In this document: in pieces, positions 41,722 to 50,925 of the stretch
Layout: every line of letters begins with the position of its first letter
Position numbering within the stretch: the first letter of the stretch is position 1
DNA from: Myroides sp. N17-2
GTDB lineage: Bacteria; Bacteroidota; Bacteroidia; Flavobacteriales; Flavobacteriaceae
Reading direction: 5' to 3'
Assembly: GCF_002286775.1 (NCBI RefSeq)
Contig: NZ_NSGJ01000005.1
Span: forward strand, 62,001 to 126,000
Length of the DNA stretch: 64,000 nucleotides
Notes under the pieces: generated by a model
What the model saw: the letters and a program-made list of their open reading frames with translations, nothing else
Database searches by the model: none
Told to the model about the DNA's origin: nothing
Made by a program: the position numbers and the translations under genes

Positions 41722-41729
41722 TATTTTTG
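41722..41729 (+). promoter_or_regulatory. -7 promoter box of lpxD
   Basis: TATTTTTG fits TAnnTTTG and ends 5 bases before the lpxD ATG at 41735, so an mRNA from here would be leaderless or nearly so. Confidence 0.4.
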
Positions 41730-41734
41730 CCGTA

Positions 41735-42757
41735 ATGAAAATAGCAGCAGAGCAAATTGCATCAGTATTAGAAGGAGAGATTGTAGGTAACCCTGCGATA
41801 GAAGTTAGTACATTAGCTAAGATAGAGGAAGGAACTGAAGGGTCTATTTCTTTTTTGGCTAATCCTAAATATGTGCATCATATATACACTACTCAAGCAT
41901 CAGTAGTGATTGTTAATAAAACATTCGAACCAGAACAACCTGTAGCGGCAACTTTAATAAAAGTAGATGATGCGTATAAAGCATTCTCTAAATTATTAGA
42001 GTACTATAACGAGGTGAAATTAATGAAGTCAGGAATAGAACAACCTTCTGTGATATCAGAGGGTGTGGAGTACGGTGATGATCTATACTTAGGAAGTTTC
42101 TGTTATATTGGAAAGAATGTAAAAATAGGTAATAACGTAAAGATATATCCAAATACATTCGTAGGAGATAATGTAAGCATCGGTGATAATACTGTATTAT
42201 TCGCTGGTGTGCGTATTTATTCAGAGACTATAATCGGAGAGAAATGTACATTACACGCAGGTGTAATAGTAGGTTCTGATGGTTTTGGTTTTGCTCCTAA
42301 TGCTGATGGTACCTTTAATAAGGTTCCACAGATAGGGAATGTAATTATAGAGGATAATGTAGAGATAGGAGCTGCTTCTACTATAGATAGAGCTACTTTA
42401 GGATCTACTATTATTCGCAAAGGAGTAAAATTAGATAATCAGATTCAAATTGCTCATAACGTTGAGATCGGTGAGAATACAGTTATTGCATCACAATCAG
42501 GTGTAGCGGGATCTACTAAGATTGGTAAGAACTGTATGATCGGTGGTCAAGTAGGGATAGTAGGGCATATCACTATAGGTGATAATGTGCGTATCCAAGC
42601 ACAATCAGGGGTGACTAAGAATTTAGAGAATGGAGCGGCAGTACAGGGTAGTCCTGCGTTGCCACATAGTGATTTCTTAAAATCATATAGCTATTTTAAA
42701 AATTTCAGTAAAATAGTTAGTGACTTAGAAACAGTTAAAAAGAAAATAAACGAATAG
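41735..42757 (+). CDS. lpxD: UDP-3-O-acylglucosamine N-acyltransferase
   Basis: 340 residues. Adds the N-linked 3-hydroxyacyl chain to make UDP-2,3-diacylglucosamine in lipid A synthesis (EC 2.3.1.191). N-terminal uridine-binding domain (EGSISFLANPKYVHHIYTT), then a left-handed beta-helix of hexapeptide repeats (ISIGDNT, IIGEKCT and so on). The catalytic His is in TLHAGVIVGSDGFGFAPN. The helical C-terminus is short. First gene of an lpxD-lpxC/fabZ-lpxA-efp-lpxD2 run. Confidence 0.95.
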   Translation: MKIAAEQIASVLEGEIVGNPAIEVSTLAKIEEGTEGSISFLANPKYVHHIYTTQASVVIVNKTFEPEQPVAATLIKVDDAYKAFSKLLEYYNEVKLMKSGIEQPSVISEGVEYGDDLYLGSFCYIGKNVKIGNNVKIYPNTFVGDNVSIGDNTVLFAGVRIYSETIIGEKCTLHAGVIVGSDGFGFAPNADGTFNKVPQIGNVIIEDNVEIGAASTIDRATLGSTIIRKGVKLDNQIQIAHNVEIGENTVIASQSGVAGSTKIGKNCMIGGQVGIVGHITIGDNVRIQAQSGVTKNLENGAAVQGSPALPHSDFLKSYSYFKNFSKIVSDLETVKKKINE

Positions 42758-42786
42758 CCTTTCAGAATACTTAAAGAGATTTAATT

Positions 42787-44181
42787 ATGGTTAAACAAAA
42801 AACCATCCAGAATGAAGTAACGCTTAGTGGCGTAGGTTTACACACAGGTCAATTGGTAACAATGACTTTAAAACCTGCTCCAGTAAACAATGGTTTTACT
42901 TTTGTACGTTTGGATTTAGAGGGACATCCAATTATAGAAGCGGATGCTAATTATGTTGTGAATACACAACGTGGTACAAACCTTGAGAAAAAGGGAGTTA
43001 AAATACAAACTACAGAGCACGTATTAGCTGCCTTTGTTGGATGTGATTTAGATAATGTTATTATCGAAATAAACGCATCTGAGCCTCCGATTATGGATGG
43101 GTCTTCTAAGTACTTTGTAGAAGCTGTTGAAAAGGCTGGTATAGTAGAACAAGATGCTGAGCGTGAAGAGTACATCGTAAAAGAAGTTATTTCTTTTGTT
43201 GATGAACAAACAGGAAGCGAAATCATAGTGATGCCATCTGATAGTTACCAAGTAACTGCTATGGTTGACTTCGGTACTAAGGTATTAGGAACACAAAACG
43301 CAACTTTAAAGTCAATGTTTGATTTTAAAGAAGAAATATCTGAAGCACGTACATTTAGTTTCTTACATGAACTAGAGGCTTTATTAGCTAATGGTTTAAT
43401 CAAAGGAGGAGACTTAAATAACGCTATTGTTTATGTAGATAAAGAAATATCTGCAGAGACAATGGAGCATCTTAAAAAAGCATTTGGTAAAGACGAGATA
43501 ACTGTTAAACCAAATGGTGTTTTAGACAACTTAACTTTACACTATCCTAATGAGGCTGCACGTCACAAATTACTTGATGTAATAGGAGATTTAGCTTTAA
43601 TAGGAACTAGAATTAGAGGTAAAGTTATCGCAAATAAACCAGGGCACTCAGTGAATACTAATTTTGCTAAGAAAATGTCTAAGATTATTCGCAACGAAAA
43701 ACGCAATCAAGTACCATCTTATGATCTGCACGCAGAACCATTTATGGATGTAACTAAGATTATGTCTTTCTTACCACATAGACCTCCATTCTTGTTAGTA
43801 GATAAGATTTTAGAAATGTCTGATAAACATGTAGTAGGGTTAAAGAATGTAACAATGAACGAACCTTTCTTCGTTGGACATTTCCCAGGAGCACCTGTGA
43901 TGCCAGGAGTTCTAATCTGTGAAGCAATGGCTCAAACAGGTGGAATCTTAATCTTAAGTACAGTACCAGATCCAGAGAACTATTTAACTTACTTCATGAA
44001 AATGGATAATGTTAAGTTTAAACATAAAGTAATCCCTGGAGATACATTAGTATTTAAATTAGAATTAATCACTCCTATTAGGAGAGGTATTTGTCATATG
44101 CAAGGATATGTATATGCGAATGGAAAATTAGTAGCTGAAGCTGAATTAATGGCTCAGATTTCAAAAATCACAAATAATTAG
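42787..44181 (+). CDS. lpxC/fabZ: bifunctional LpxC deacetylase / FabZ dehydratase fusion
   Basis: 464 residues, a natural fusion typical of Bacteroidota. Residues 1-310 are LpxC, the zinc deacetylase for the committed lipid A step: GVGLHTGQ, TTEHVLAA with the first zinc His, and HKLLDVIGDLALIG with H-x-x-x-D zinc ligands. Residues 320-464 are FabZ, the 3-hydroxyacyl-ACP dehydratase: LPHRPPFLLVDKIL, FFVGHFPGAPVMPGVLICEAMAQ with the active-site His and Glu. The fusion couples lipid A and fatty-acid synthesis. It begins 29 bases after lpxD. Confidence 0.97.
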   Translation: MVKQKTIQNEVTLSGVGLHTGQLVTMTLKPAPVNNGFTFVRLDLEGHPIIEADANYVVNTQRGTNLEKKGVKIQTTEHVLAAFVGCDLDNVIIEINASEPPIMDGSSKYFVEAVEKAGIVEQDAEREEYIVKEVISFVDEQTGSEIIVMPSDSYQVTAMVDFGTKVLGTQNATLKSMFDFKEEISEARTFSFLHELEALLANGLIKGGDLNNAIVYVDKEISAETMEHLKKAFGKDEITVKPNGVLDNLTLHYPNEAARHKLLDVIGDLALIGTRIRGKVIANKPGHSVNTNFAKKMSKIIRNEKRNQVPSYDLHAEPFMDVTKIMSFLPHRPPFLLVDKILEMSDKHVVGLKNVTMNEPFFVGHFPGAPVMPGVLICEAMAQTGGILILSTVPDPENYLTYFMKMDNVKFKHKVIPGDTLVFKLELITPIRRGICHMQGYVYANGKLVAEAELMAQISKITNN

Positions 44182-44186
44182 AAGAT

Positions 44187-44972
44187 ATGAATCAGCCTTT
44201 AGCATATGTACATCCTGGAGCTAAGATAGCTAGAAATGTTGTTATTGAGCCTTTTACAACGATATATAATAACGTTGAGATCGGTGAGGGAACATGGATA
44301 GGATCAAATGTTACTATCATGGAAGGAGCTCGTATCGGGAAGAATTGTAAGATTTTTCCTGGGGCAGTTATTTCAGCAGAACCACAAGATTTAAAATTTG
44401 AAGGAGAGATTACAACAGTTGAGATAGGAGATAATACTACTATTAGAGAGTGTGTAACAATCAATAGAGGAACGAAAGATAGATACAAAACAGTAATCGG
44501 TGAGAACTGTCTTATTCAGGCATATAGTCACATCGCTCACGACTGTATCGTAGGAAATAACTGTATTTTCTCAAACTCAAGTACTTTAGCGGGACACGTT
44601 ACTATAGGAGATTATGTTGTATTAGCAGGATTAGTTGCTGTACACCAGTTCTGTACTATCGGGTCACATTCTTTCATTACTGGAGGTACATTAGTACGTA
44701 AGGATGTTCCGCCTTATATCAAGGCTGCACGTGAACCAATTTCTTATGCAGGTATTAACTCAGTAGGATTAAGAAGAAGAGGTTACTCTCCAGAGAAGAT
44801 TAGAGAAATACAAGAGATCTACCGTATCTTATATCAAAAGAACTATAATACAAGTCAAGCACTAGAAATTATAGAAGCAGATATGGAAGCAACTCCAGAA
44901 AGAGACGAAGTTTTAATGTTTATCCGTAATTCTTCAAGAGGAATTATGAGAGGATATTCAGGAATATATTAG
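44187..44972 (+). CDS. lpxA: UDP-N-acetylglucosamine acyltransferase
   Basis: 261 residues. Transfers a 3-hydroxyacyl chain from ACP to UDP-GlcNAc, the first lipid A step (EC 2.3.1.129). Left-handed beta-helix of hexapeptide repeats with the catalytic His in YSHIAHDCIVGN, and the C-terminal helices with GLRRRGYSPEKIREIQEIYRI. It starts 5 bases after the lpxC/fabZ stop, so translation is coupled. Confidence 0.96.
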   Translation: MNQPLAYVHPGAKIARNVVIEPFTTIYNNVEIGEGTWIGSNVTIMEGARIGKNCKIFPGAVISAEPQDLKFEGEITTVEIGDNTTIRECVTINRGTKDRYKTVIGENCLIQAYSHIAHDCIVGNNCIFSNSSTLAGHVTIGDYVVLAGLVAVHQFCTIGSHSFITGGTLVRKDVPPYIKAAREPISYAGINSVGLRRRGYSPEKIREIQEIYRILYQKNYNTSQALEIIEADMEATPERDEVLMFIRNSSRGIMRGYSGIY

Positions 44973-44996
44973 TAATACTAAATACAATTAAAAAGA

Positions 44997-45563
44997 ATGG
45001 CAACAACATCTGATATTAGAAACGGTCTATGTATCCAGTTTAACAACGATATTTACAAAATTGTTGAATTTTTACACGTTAAACCAGGAAAAGGACCTGC
45101 ATTTGTTAGAACGAAGATGAGAAGTGTTACTAATGGAAGAGTATTAGAAAATACTTTTTCTGCTGGTCACAAAATCGAAACAGTAAGAGTAGAGACACAT
45201 AAATTCCAATATTTATACCCAGAGGGAGATTTGTTCCACTTCATGAACGTGGAGAGCTACGAGCAAATCACTCTTTTAAAAGAAACATTAGATGCTCCTG
45301 AATTATTAAAAGAAGGAGAAATGGTAATGGTACAGATTAATTCTGATACAGAAATGCCATTGTCAGTAGATATGCCACCATCTGTAATTTTAGAAGTTAC
45401 TTATGCTGAGCCAGGAGTAAAAGGAAATACAGCAACAAATGCTACAAAACCTGCTACTTTAGAAACTGGAGCGATTGTCAATGTACCTTTATTTATCAAT
45501 GAAGGAGATAAAATCAAGATTGACACATCAAACAGCGCTTATATGGAGCGTATTAAGGAGTAA
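44997..45563 (+). CDS. efp: elongation factor P
   Basis: 188 residues with three beta-barrel domains. It relieves ribosome stalling at polyproline. The tip loop is HVKPGKGPAFVRTK, with lysine (K34-type) at the modified position rather than the arginine of EarP users. VDMPPSVILEVTYAEPGVKG is the domain II-III signature. It lies between lpxA and a second lpxD-like gene, an order seen across Flavobacteriia. Confidence 0.96.
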   Translation: MATTSDIRNGLCIQFNNDIYKIVEFLHVKPGKGPAFVRTKMRSVTNGRVLENTFSAGHKIETVRVETHKFQYLYPEGDLFHFMNVESYEQITLLKETLDAPELLKEGEMVMVQINSDTEMPLSVDMPPSVILEVTYAEPGVKGNTATNATKPATLETGAIVNVPLFINEGDKIKIDTSNSAYMERIKE

Positions 45564-45583
45564 TCACCTTTTAGAAGAATAAG

Positions 45584-46519
45584 ATGCGTTTTGCAAAAAT
45601 TCAAGATTTACAAACAATAGCAGAGATTATTGGTTGTGAGTTTGTCGGAGAGCCTACTTTTCCAGTATATGGAATGAACGAAATTCACGTTGTACAAGCG
45701 GGAGAAATAGTTTTTGTAGATCATCCAAAATATTATGATAAGGCATTAAACTCTAATGCTACAATCATCTTAATTAATAAAGATGTAGAATGTCCTGAGG
45801 GCAAAGCTCTATTAATTTCTGATGACCCGTTTAGAGATTTTAATAAGTTATCTAAGTTTTTTAATCCTTTTAAACCTGCTATAGAAGTTCGTGCAAAAGA
45901 CGCTGTTATAGGTGAAGGAACTGTAATACAGCCAAATGTATTCATAGGGCATAATGTAGTTATAGGAAAGAACTGTATAATTCATCCTAACGTAGTACTT
46001 TATGATGGTACAGTAATAGGGGATAACGTAGTTATTCACGCTGGAGCTATCTTAGGGGCTGATGCATTCTATTATAAGAAGAGACCTGAGGGATTTGATC
46101 CTTTAGTATCTTGTGGTAGAGTCGTTATTGAAGATAATGTAGGTATTGGTGCTTTATGTACTATAGATAGGGGAGTTACAGGAGATACAACTATTAAAGA
46201 AGGAGCCAAAATAGATAATCAAGTTCATATCGGACATGATACTGTAGTAGGTATTCGCTCTTTAATTGCAGCACAATGTGGTATTGCAGGTTGTGTTATA
46301 ATAGAAGATGAAGTTACACTTTGGGGACAAGTTGGTACTACAAGTGGTATCACAATAGGAACTAAAGCTGTAATTTTAGCGCAATCAGGAGTTTCTAAAT
46401 CACTAGCAGGTGGTAAGGTTTATTTCGGATATCCTGCAGAGGAGTCTAGAGATAAATTAAAGCAGTTAGCTAGTATTAAAAGAATACCTGAATTGATAGC
46501 AAAAACTAAAAATCTATAG
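45584..46519 (+). CDS. LpxD paralogue (UDP-3-O-acylglucosamine N-acyltransferase-like)
   Basis: 311 residues, 29 shorter than LpxD here. It keeps the N-terminal domain ([17 protein letters not shown]) and hexapeptide repeats, but the active-site neighbourhood reads [23 protein letters not shown] instead of HAGVIVGSDGFGFAPN, and the C-terminal part is trimmed. The acyl donor or acceptor may differ. Starts 21 bases after efp. Family duplication next to efp is common in Flavobacteriia and its function is not established to my knowledge. Confidence 0.88.
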   Translation: MRFAKIQDLQTIAEIIGCEFVGEPTFPVYGMNEIHVVQAGEIVFVDHPKYYDKALNSNATIILINKDVECPEGKALLISDDPFRDFNKLSKFFNPFKPAIEVRAKDAVIGEGTVIQPNVFIGHNVVIGKNCIIHPNVVLYDGTVIGDNVVIHAGAILGADAFYYKKRPEGFDPLVSCGRVVIEDNVGIGALCTIDRGVTGDTTIKEGAKIDNQVHIGHDTVVGIRSLIAAQCGIAGCVIIEDEVTLWGQVGTTSGITIGTKAVILAQSGVSKSLAGGKVYFGYPAEESRDKLKQLASIKRIPELIAKTKNL

Positions 46520-46642
46520 TTGTAAAGACCGTAGTTACTGCTAGGTTTAAAGCTAAGTAGTAGAAAATGAAGAATGTTATTAATTAATCAATTAAAGTTA
46601 TTTATAAGAGGGTAAAAAATTTTAATACTAATTAGAATTGTT

Positions 46643-46650
46643 TATTTTTG
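46643..46650 (+). promoter_or_regulatory. -7 promoter box of sucD
   Basis: TATTTTTG fits TAnnTTTG, 33 bases before the sucD ATG. Confidence 0.45.
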
Positions 46651-46683
46651 TGTAAGTAAGTTTAAATAAATAAAAACAAGATC

Positions 46684-47556
46684 ATGAGTGTTTTAGTAAA
46701 TAAAGATTCAAAAATAATCGTTCAAGGATTTACTGGAAGTGAAGGTACTTTCCATGCTTCGCAAATGATTGAGTACGGAACAAACGTAGTAGGTGGTGTA
46801 ACTCCAGGAAAAGGAGGATCAACTCACTTAGATCGTCCAGTATTCAACACGGTTTCAGATGCAGTAGAAAAAGCAGGTGCAGATACTTCTATTATCTTCG
46901 TACCACCAGCATTTGCTGCTGATGCTATTATGGAAGCTGCTGATGCAGGTATTAAAGTTATCATCTGTATTACAGAAGGTATTCCTGTAGCTGATATGAT
47001 CAAAGCTTACGACTACATCCAAGGAAGAGACTGTAGATTAGTTGGACCTAACTGTCCAGGTGTTATCACTCCAGGTGAAGCTAAAGTTGGTATTATGCCA
47101 GGTTTCGTATTCAAAAAAGGAAATGTAGGAATCGTTTCTAAATCAGGAACTTTAACTTATGAAGCTGCTGACCAAGTTGTAAAACAAGGTTTAGGGATTA
47201 CTACAGCTATCGGAATTGGTGGTGACCCAATCATTGGAACAACTACTAAAGAAGCTGTTCAATTATTAATGGCAGATCCTGAAACTGAAGCTATCATTAT
47301 GATTGGTGAAATCGGAGGTCAATTAGAAGCTGATGCTGCTCGTTGGATCAAAGAAAACGGTAACAAAAAACCTGTTATTGGATTTATCGCTGGAGAAACT
47401 GCTCCTAAAGGTAGAACAATGGGACACGCTGGTGCTATCGTAGGTGGAGCTGATGATACAGCTGCTGCTAAAAAACGTATTATGGCTGAGTGCGGAATCC
47501 ACGTAGTTGATTCTCCTGCTGAAATCGGTTTAAAAGTAAAAGAAGTTTTAGGATAG
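46684..47556 (+). CDS. sucD: succinate-CoA ligase, ADP-forming, alpha subunit
   Basis: 290 residues, normal length. Makes succinyl-CoA reversibly with ATP or GTP in the citric acid cycle (EC 6.2.1.5). Signatures: [21 protein letters not shown] (CoA-binding), [23 protein letters not shown], and the phosphohistidine in [13 protein letters not shown] (residues about 245-257). The beta subunit gene sucC is not in the window, as is usual in this order. Terminator follows. Confidence 0.97.
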   Translation: MSVLVNKDSKIIVQGFTGSEGTFHASQMIEYGTNVVGGVTPGKGGSTHLDRPVFNTVSDAVEKAGADTSIIFVPPAFAADAIMEAADAGIKVIICITEGIPVADMIKAYDYIQGRDCRLVGPNCPGVITPGEAKVGIMPGFVFKKGNVGIVSKSGTLTYEAADQVVKQGLGITTAIGIGGDPIIGTTTKEAVQLLMADPETEAIIMIGEIGGQLEADAARWIKENGNKKPVIGFIAGETAPKGRTMGHAGAIVGGADDTAAAKKRIMAECGIHVVDSPAEIGLKVKEVLG

Positions 47557-47580
47557 TCAATATTCTAAATATCAAATAAG

Positions 47581-47613
47581 AAAAGGTCTATGCATATCAG
47601 CATAGACCTTTTC
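47581..47613 (+). terminator. Rho-independent terminator
   Basis: AAAAGGTCTATGC / GCATAGACCTTTT, a perfect 13-base stem after sucD. Confidence 0.93.
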
Positions 47614-48157
47614 TATTTTATATCAGTTTGATGGAAGTGATAAGCCTTTCAAATTTTCAATATTCTGGGCTATGTCCCATTAATTTTCAAATATGGAAAA
47701 TATAGGAGGTGTTTTTGGCAACTTAATTGTGTTATTTAGCTACCGAGTCTACTAATCTAGGGAGATAGAGAGTTGTAGGGTTCACTTTTTTGTTAAGTGT
47801 TTCCATAAACGCATTAAGGATATTGCCTCTTTATTGACTTTGAGGCAAGTTATCCCATAGAAATAATTTGCAAATAAGGTGATTTATAGAAGCTAATGTT
47901 CTTAAGTTAAGGTTAAAAATTAAAGCATATTATATGTAAACTGTTTTTTGATTTGTTTTTTGGAGTTCATATTAACATATAAAGTGGTTAAATGATTAAA
48001 ATAGCTTAATTATTTGACTTAATAGAAAACTTCTGTATATTGTAATGCGCTTACTGCTAAACGGATTTGTGTTTATTAACAGAGCCAAGTGAGCTATCAG
48101 AAATTGAACCCTAACCAAACTATAATAACTATAACAATTGAAAGATTGTTTTATTTC
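47614..48157. other. gene-free stretch of about 540 bases
   Basis: AT-rich. Small hairpins such as ATTTTC-N7-GAAAAT and TTGCCTC-N12-GAGGCAA occur, but none with a terminator tail. A 69-codon reverse frame at 47996-48205 overlaps the lipase end and a terminator and is not credible. No RNA gene recognised. Confidence 0.5.
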
Positions 48158-48190
48158 AAAAAAGAGACCTAATTTAGAGTCTCTTTTTTT
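48158..48190 (-). terminator. terminator of the lipase gene
   Basis: AAAAAAGAGAC / GTCTCTTTTTT inverted repeat overlapping the stop codon; the reverse strand ends in a T-run. Confidence 0.85.
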
Positions 48191-49277
48191 ATTTGCTTTT
48201 ATCAAGAAGATATAAATAAGCAGGAGGTAAATGATGTGTCATTATATTCTCAGGCTTATGAAATTGCTCTTGGTATTTTTTATCTTGTAAACCATCTAGT
48301 ATAATAGGATTACTGCATCTAGCGTAATTGCTATTTAGAGTATAAGTAGGTTCTTTGAGCTCTGGAAGTTGTTTTTGTATAAACTCAAAAACAAATGATC
48401 CTAAATACTTATTGTATTTCTTGACACTCTTTTCTGTTGGATTCTTAATTGAGTTGAGAATACTCTTTGCAAATACTCTTTTAGGCCAAGGAACTTTACT
48501 CAATGCTTTTTTAACTTCGTGATCTGCTAGCGGACTTATTTCATTAAAATCTCTAAACGTTTGTGTTGTTGGTGGTAGCTCTGGTACCCAATCTTGTGTA
48601 TTAATAACAGAGTAACTCCAATTGTTAGCTAACTTTTCATACTGGTAACTAAAGTACAGATTACCAGGTTTAGGTGGAGCTATTGCATACGTTTTGAATT
48701 GAATATCAGTGGGTATCTTGCCATTTGCTTGCTGATTCAGAAGATTAGCTGTGATTAAGTAAGCAATAGCGGCTCCTTGACTATGGCCAGAAATGATAAA
48801 GTCCTTTTTATTTAGTTTTATCAGACTGTCAAGTTTCGGTTGTATATCTTCCATTAAGTATAGTGATGCTAAAGTCCATCCCGCGTGTACAGTGGCTCTA
48901 GTATCAGCTGATAGATTATACTTTCTTTTGGTTTGATGATCTAATTGTATTTCACCCGATGAAGGTATCATAGCAGCATAATAGTTTGCTAACCAACTAA
49001 TCCCTTTATTCACGGAACCTCTAATTACTATCTCGTAGACATTATTATCATTAAGATACAATCCCCACATATTAGTAAGGCCTACTTCAGGAGATTTATA
49101 AATATTCTTGTAGTGTGTTAAAGTATAAAGCGAATCTACAGGATACGCTTTTTGTATATCTGTAGCTAGCTGAAGGCTATTGTAAATTTCTGTTTTATCT
49201 GCAATTGGTTTTAGAGTAGACTGTGCGTAAGCAATGGTACTAGAACACAGTAGAAGTAGAAAGATTCTTTTAATCAT
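48189..49277 (-). CDS. exported class 3 lipase-like protein
   Basis: 362 residues with a signal peptide (FLLLLCSSTIAYAQ|S). The nucleophile elbow is FIISGHSQGAAIAYLI (G-H-S-Q-G, Ser near residue 169), with DWVPELPP supplying the likely Asp and MTHHLPPAYL the His at the C-terminus. EIVIRGSVN before the elbow gives the oxyanion strand of class 3 lipases. Likely a periplasmic or outer-surface lipase/esterase. A reverse -7 box TAACTTTG lies at 49324-49331. Confidence 0.88.
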   Translation of the reverse strand: MIKRIFLLLLCSSTIAYAQSTLKPIADKTEIYNSLQLATDIQKAYPVDSLYTLTHYKNIYKSPEVGLTNMWGLYLNDNNVYEIVIRGSVNKGISWLANYYAAMIPSSGEIQLDHQTKRKYNLSADTRATVHAGWTLASLYLMEDIQPKLDSLIKLNKKDFIISGHSQGAAIAYLITANLLNQQANGKIPTDIQFKTYAIAPPKPGNLYFSYQYEKLANNWSYSVINTQDWVPELPPTTQTFRDFNEISPLADHEVKKALSKVPWPKRVFAKSILNSIKNPTEKSVKKYNKYLGSFVFEFIQKQLPELKEPTYTLNSNYARCSNPIILDGLQDKKYQEQFHKPENIMTHHLPPAYLYLLDKSK

Positions 49278-49323
49278 CGGTGATATATGTATTTTTGAAA
49301 CTTTAGGAGTATATATTGTACTT

Positions 49324-49331
49324 CAAAGTTA
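49324..49331 (-). promoter_or_regulatory. -7 promoter box of the lipase gene
   Basis: TAACTTTG on the reverse strand fits TAnnTTTG, 46 bases before the ATG at 49277. Confidence 0.45.
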
Positions 49332-49397
49332 ACAATTTAAATTTTTTAATGAGATTTTAAATTTGTAAATTAGAATTTAATCTTAAATATAGAAATT

Positions 49398-50042
49398 ATG
49401 GGCAATTCATTTGTAAAGACAGTAAAGGATAGAGTGAAAAATTGGTACATACCTGTTATTGTTGGTCTCCTGTTTGTTGTAGGAGGAATATATATGTTTA
49501 CAACTCCTGTGACAGCATATGCATCCTTGATATTTGTATTTAGTTATATGTTCTTAATAGCTGGTATTTTTGAGATTATTTTTGCATTTTCTAATAGTGA
49601 GCAATTAGATGGATGGGGATGGCTTCTATTCTCTGGAATTATCGATGTAGTGTTAGGTATTATACTAATAGGTACGCCTACACTTTCTGCAGTTGTGTTA
49701 CCTATATATGTAGGGTTTGGTCTAATGTTTAGATCTATCCGAGGTATGGGAATAGCATTTGATTTGAAAAATTACGGAGTTAAATCGTGGGTTAGTTTAT
49801 TTATATTTGCACTATTAGGATTAGTGTTTTCATTCTGTATGCTATGGAACCTAGAGTTTGGAGCATTTACGATAGTTTATTGGACAGCGTTCGCGTTTAT
49901 ACTTTTAGGAGTTTATAGTGTTCTATTTGGTATGTTCTTAAGACGTATCAAGAAGTATTCTGGTAAAGTAGACCAAGAATTACTAGATCGTTATGAGCAA
50001 GTTAAAGAAGAAGTACGCAAAAAGCTACACGGAGAAGACTAA
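49398..50042 (+). CDS. HdeD/DUF308 family membrane protein
   Basis: 214 residues, six predicted membrane helices in three pairs. WYIPVIVGLLFVVGGIYMF and GWGWLLFSGIIDVVLGIIL are the repeated DUF308 units, with the small-residue-rich G-I-x-x-x-x-G-I pattern. A charged cytoplasmic tail of 30 residues follows (EEVRKKLHGED). HdeD in E. coli aids acid resistance at high cell density; the role here is not known. A lipoprotein gene follows 68 bases later on the same strand. Confidence 0.9.
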   Translation: MGNSFVKTVKDRVKNWYIPVIVGLLFVVGGIYMFTTPVTAYASLIFVFSYMFLIAGIFEIIFAFSNSEQLDGWGWLLFSGIIDVVLGIILIGTPTLSAVVLPIYVGFGLMFRSIRGMGIAFDLKNYGVKSWVSLFIFALLGLVFSFCMLWNLEFGAFTIVYWTAFAFILLGVYSVLFGMFLRRIKKYSGKVDQELLDRYEQVKEEVRKKLHGED

Positions 50043-50110
50043 ATATTTTCTTAAAAAAAACTATAAGTAGAAAATATTTTATACTTTGCATACCACTAAA
50101 TAAAATGATT

Positions 50111-50716
50111 ATGAAAAAAATTGCAATGTTATTCGCTTTTGTAGCGAGTTCACTTTTAATAGTAGGATGTGAGGGATCTACTGGACCACAAGGACCTCCA
50201 GGGCCAAGTATATTTCCTTATGTAATGGAGACTCGTCTAAGCTTTGATGGTAAACCAAATGATGCTGTAGTTGGGCACGCCTTTACACACCCTGTTAAAG
50301 TGTATGATGGTGATGTTCTGTTAGTGTATATTTTAGATGGGTCAGTAACAGATAATCAAGGAACAAAGTTTCCAGTATGGACACCTTTGTCAAAATCATA
50401 CTATAAAACTAATTCTGATACGAAAATAGAACATCAACTTGAATTTAGTTATAATTTTTCTGTTTTAGATTATGAAATAGTTGCATCAAGTGATAGAGAT
50501 TTAGGCTTTTTTAGAGCACAAAATTCTAATGAGATACCTTATTTAGTAGACAGAACTTTCAGAATTGTATATATTCCAGGAGCGAATCCAAAGTCAAATA
50601 CTAAGTCTGTTAAAGCTAATAATGACACTAAGTCAAGTGGTAACACAACTTTATCATATGAAGAGGCTGTACGTAAGTATAACCTAGAAGATGTGAAAGT
50701 AGTTAAGAATTACTAG
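50111..50716 (+). CDS. lipoprotein with a short collagen-like motif
   Basis: 201 residues from ATG 50111 (an ATG at 50105 is also possible). Lipobox LLIVGC|EG puts the lipid on Cys20. Directly after it comes GSTGPQGPPGPS, a short G-x-y run, then a beta-rich domain (YDGDVLLVYILDGSVTD, IEHQLEFSYNFSVLDYEIV) and a linker (SNTKSVKANNDTKSSGN). The collagen-type run probably serves as a stiff spacer at the membrane. Similar small lipoproteins are common in flavobacteria; function unknown. Confidence 0.8.
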   Translation: MKKIAMLFAFVASSLLIVGCEGSTGPQGPPGPSIFPYVMETRLSFDGKPNDAVVGHAFTHPVKVYDGDVLLVYILDGSVTDNQGTKFPVWTPLSKSYYKTNSDTKIEHQLEFSYNFSVLDYEIVASSDRDLGFFRAQNSNEIPYLVDRTFRIVYIPGANPKSNTKSVKANNDTKSSGNTTLSYEEAVRKYNLEDVKVVKNY

Positions 50717-50738
50717 TAGTATACTAATAATATAGAAT

Positions 50739-50770
50739 AAGGGTAGGAGCGCAAGTTTCTACCCTTTTTT
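50739..50770 (+). terminator. Rho-independent terminator
   Basis: AAGGGTAG / CTACCCTT stem and T-run after the lipoprotein gene. Confidence 0.85.
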
Positions 50771-50856
50771 ATTGCCTTAGGGGTAATATGTAGAGGGGTG
50801 CGAATGTTTTTAGTGTAGTTTTTAAAATAAAATGTAAAAAATATAGGGGGTGTGTA

Positions 50857-50885
50857 TTGTTTTTAATCACTTTTATTTAAATTTG
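50857..50885 (+). promoter_or_regulatory. complete promoter of the glutamine synthetase gene
   Basis: TTG (50857-50859), 18 bases, then TAAATTTG (50878-50885) fits TTG-N17-23-TAnnTTTG. The leader to ATG 50926 is about 35 bases. Confidence 0.65.
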
Positions 50886-50925
50886 TACTCACAAAACAGG
50901 GGGTGCCCTCTTAAAACTATTAATT

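Noticed and set aside
47996..48205. 69-codon reverse frame downstream of the lipase
   Set aside because: Overlaps the lipase stop and its terminator, and the sequence is low-complexity AT-rich translation.
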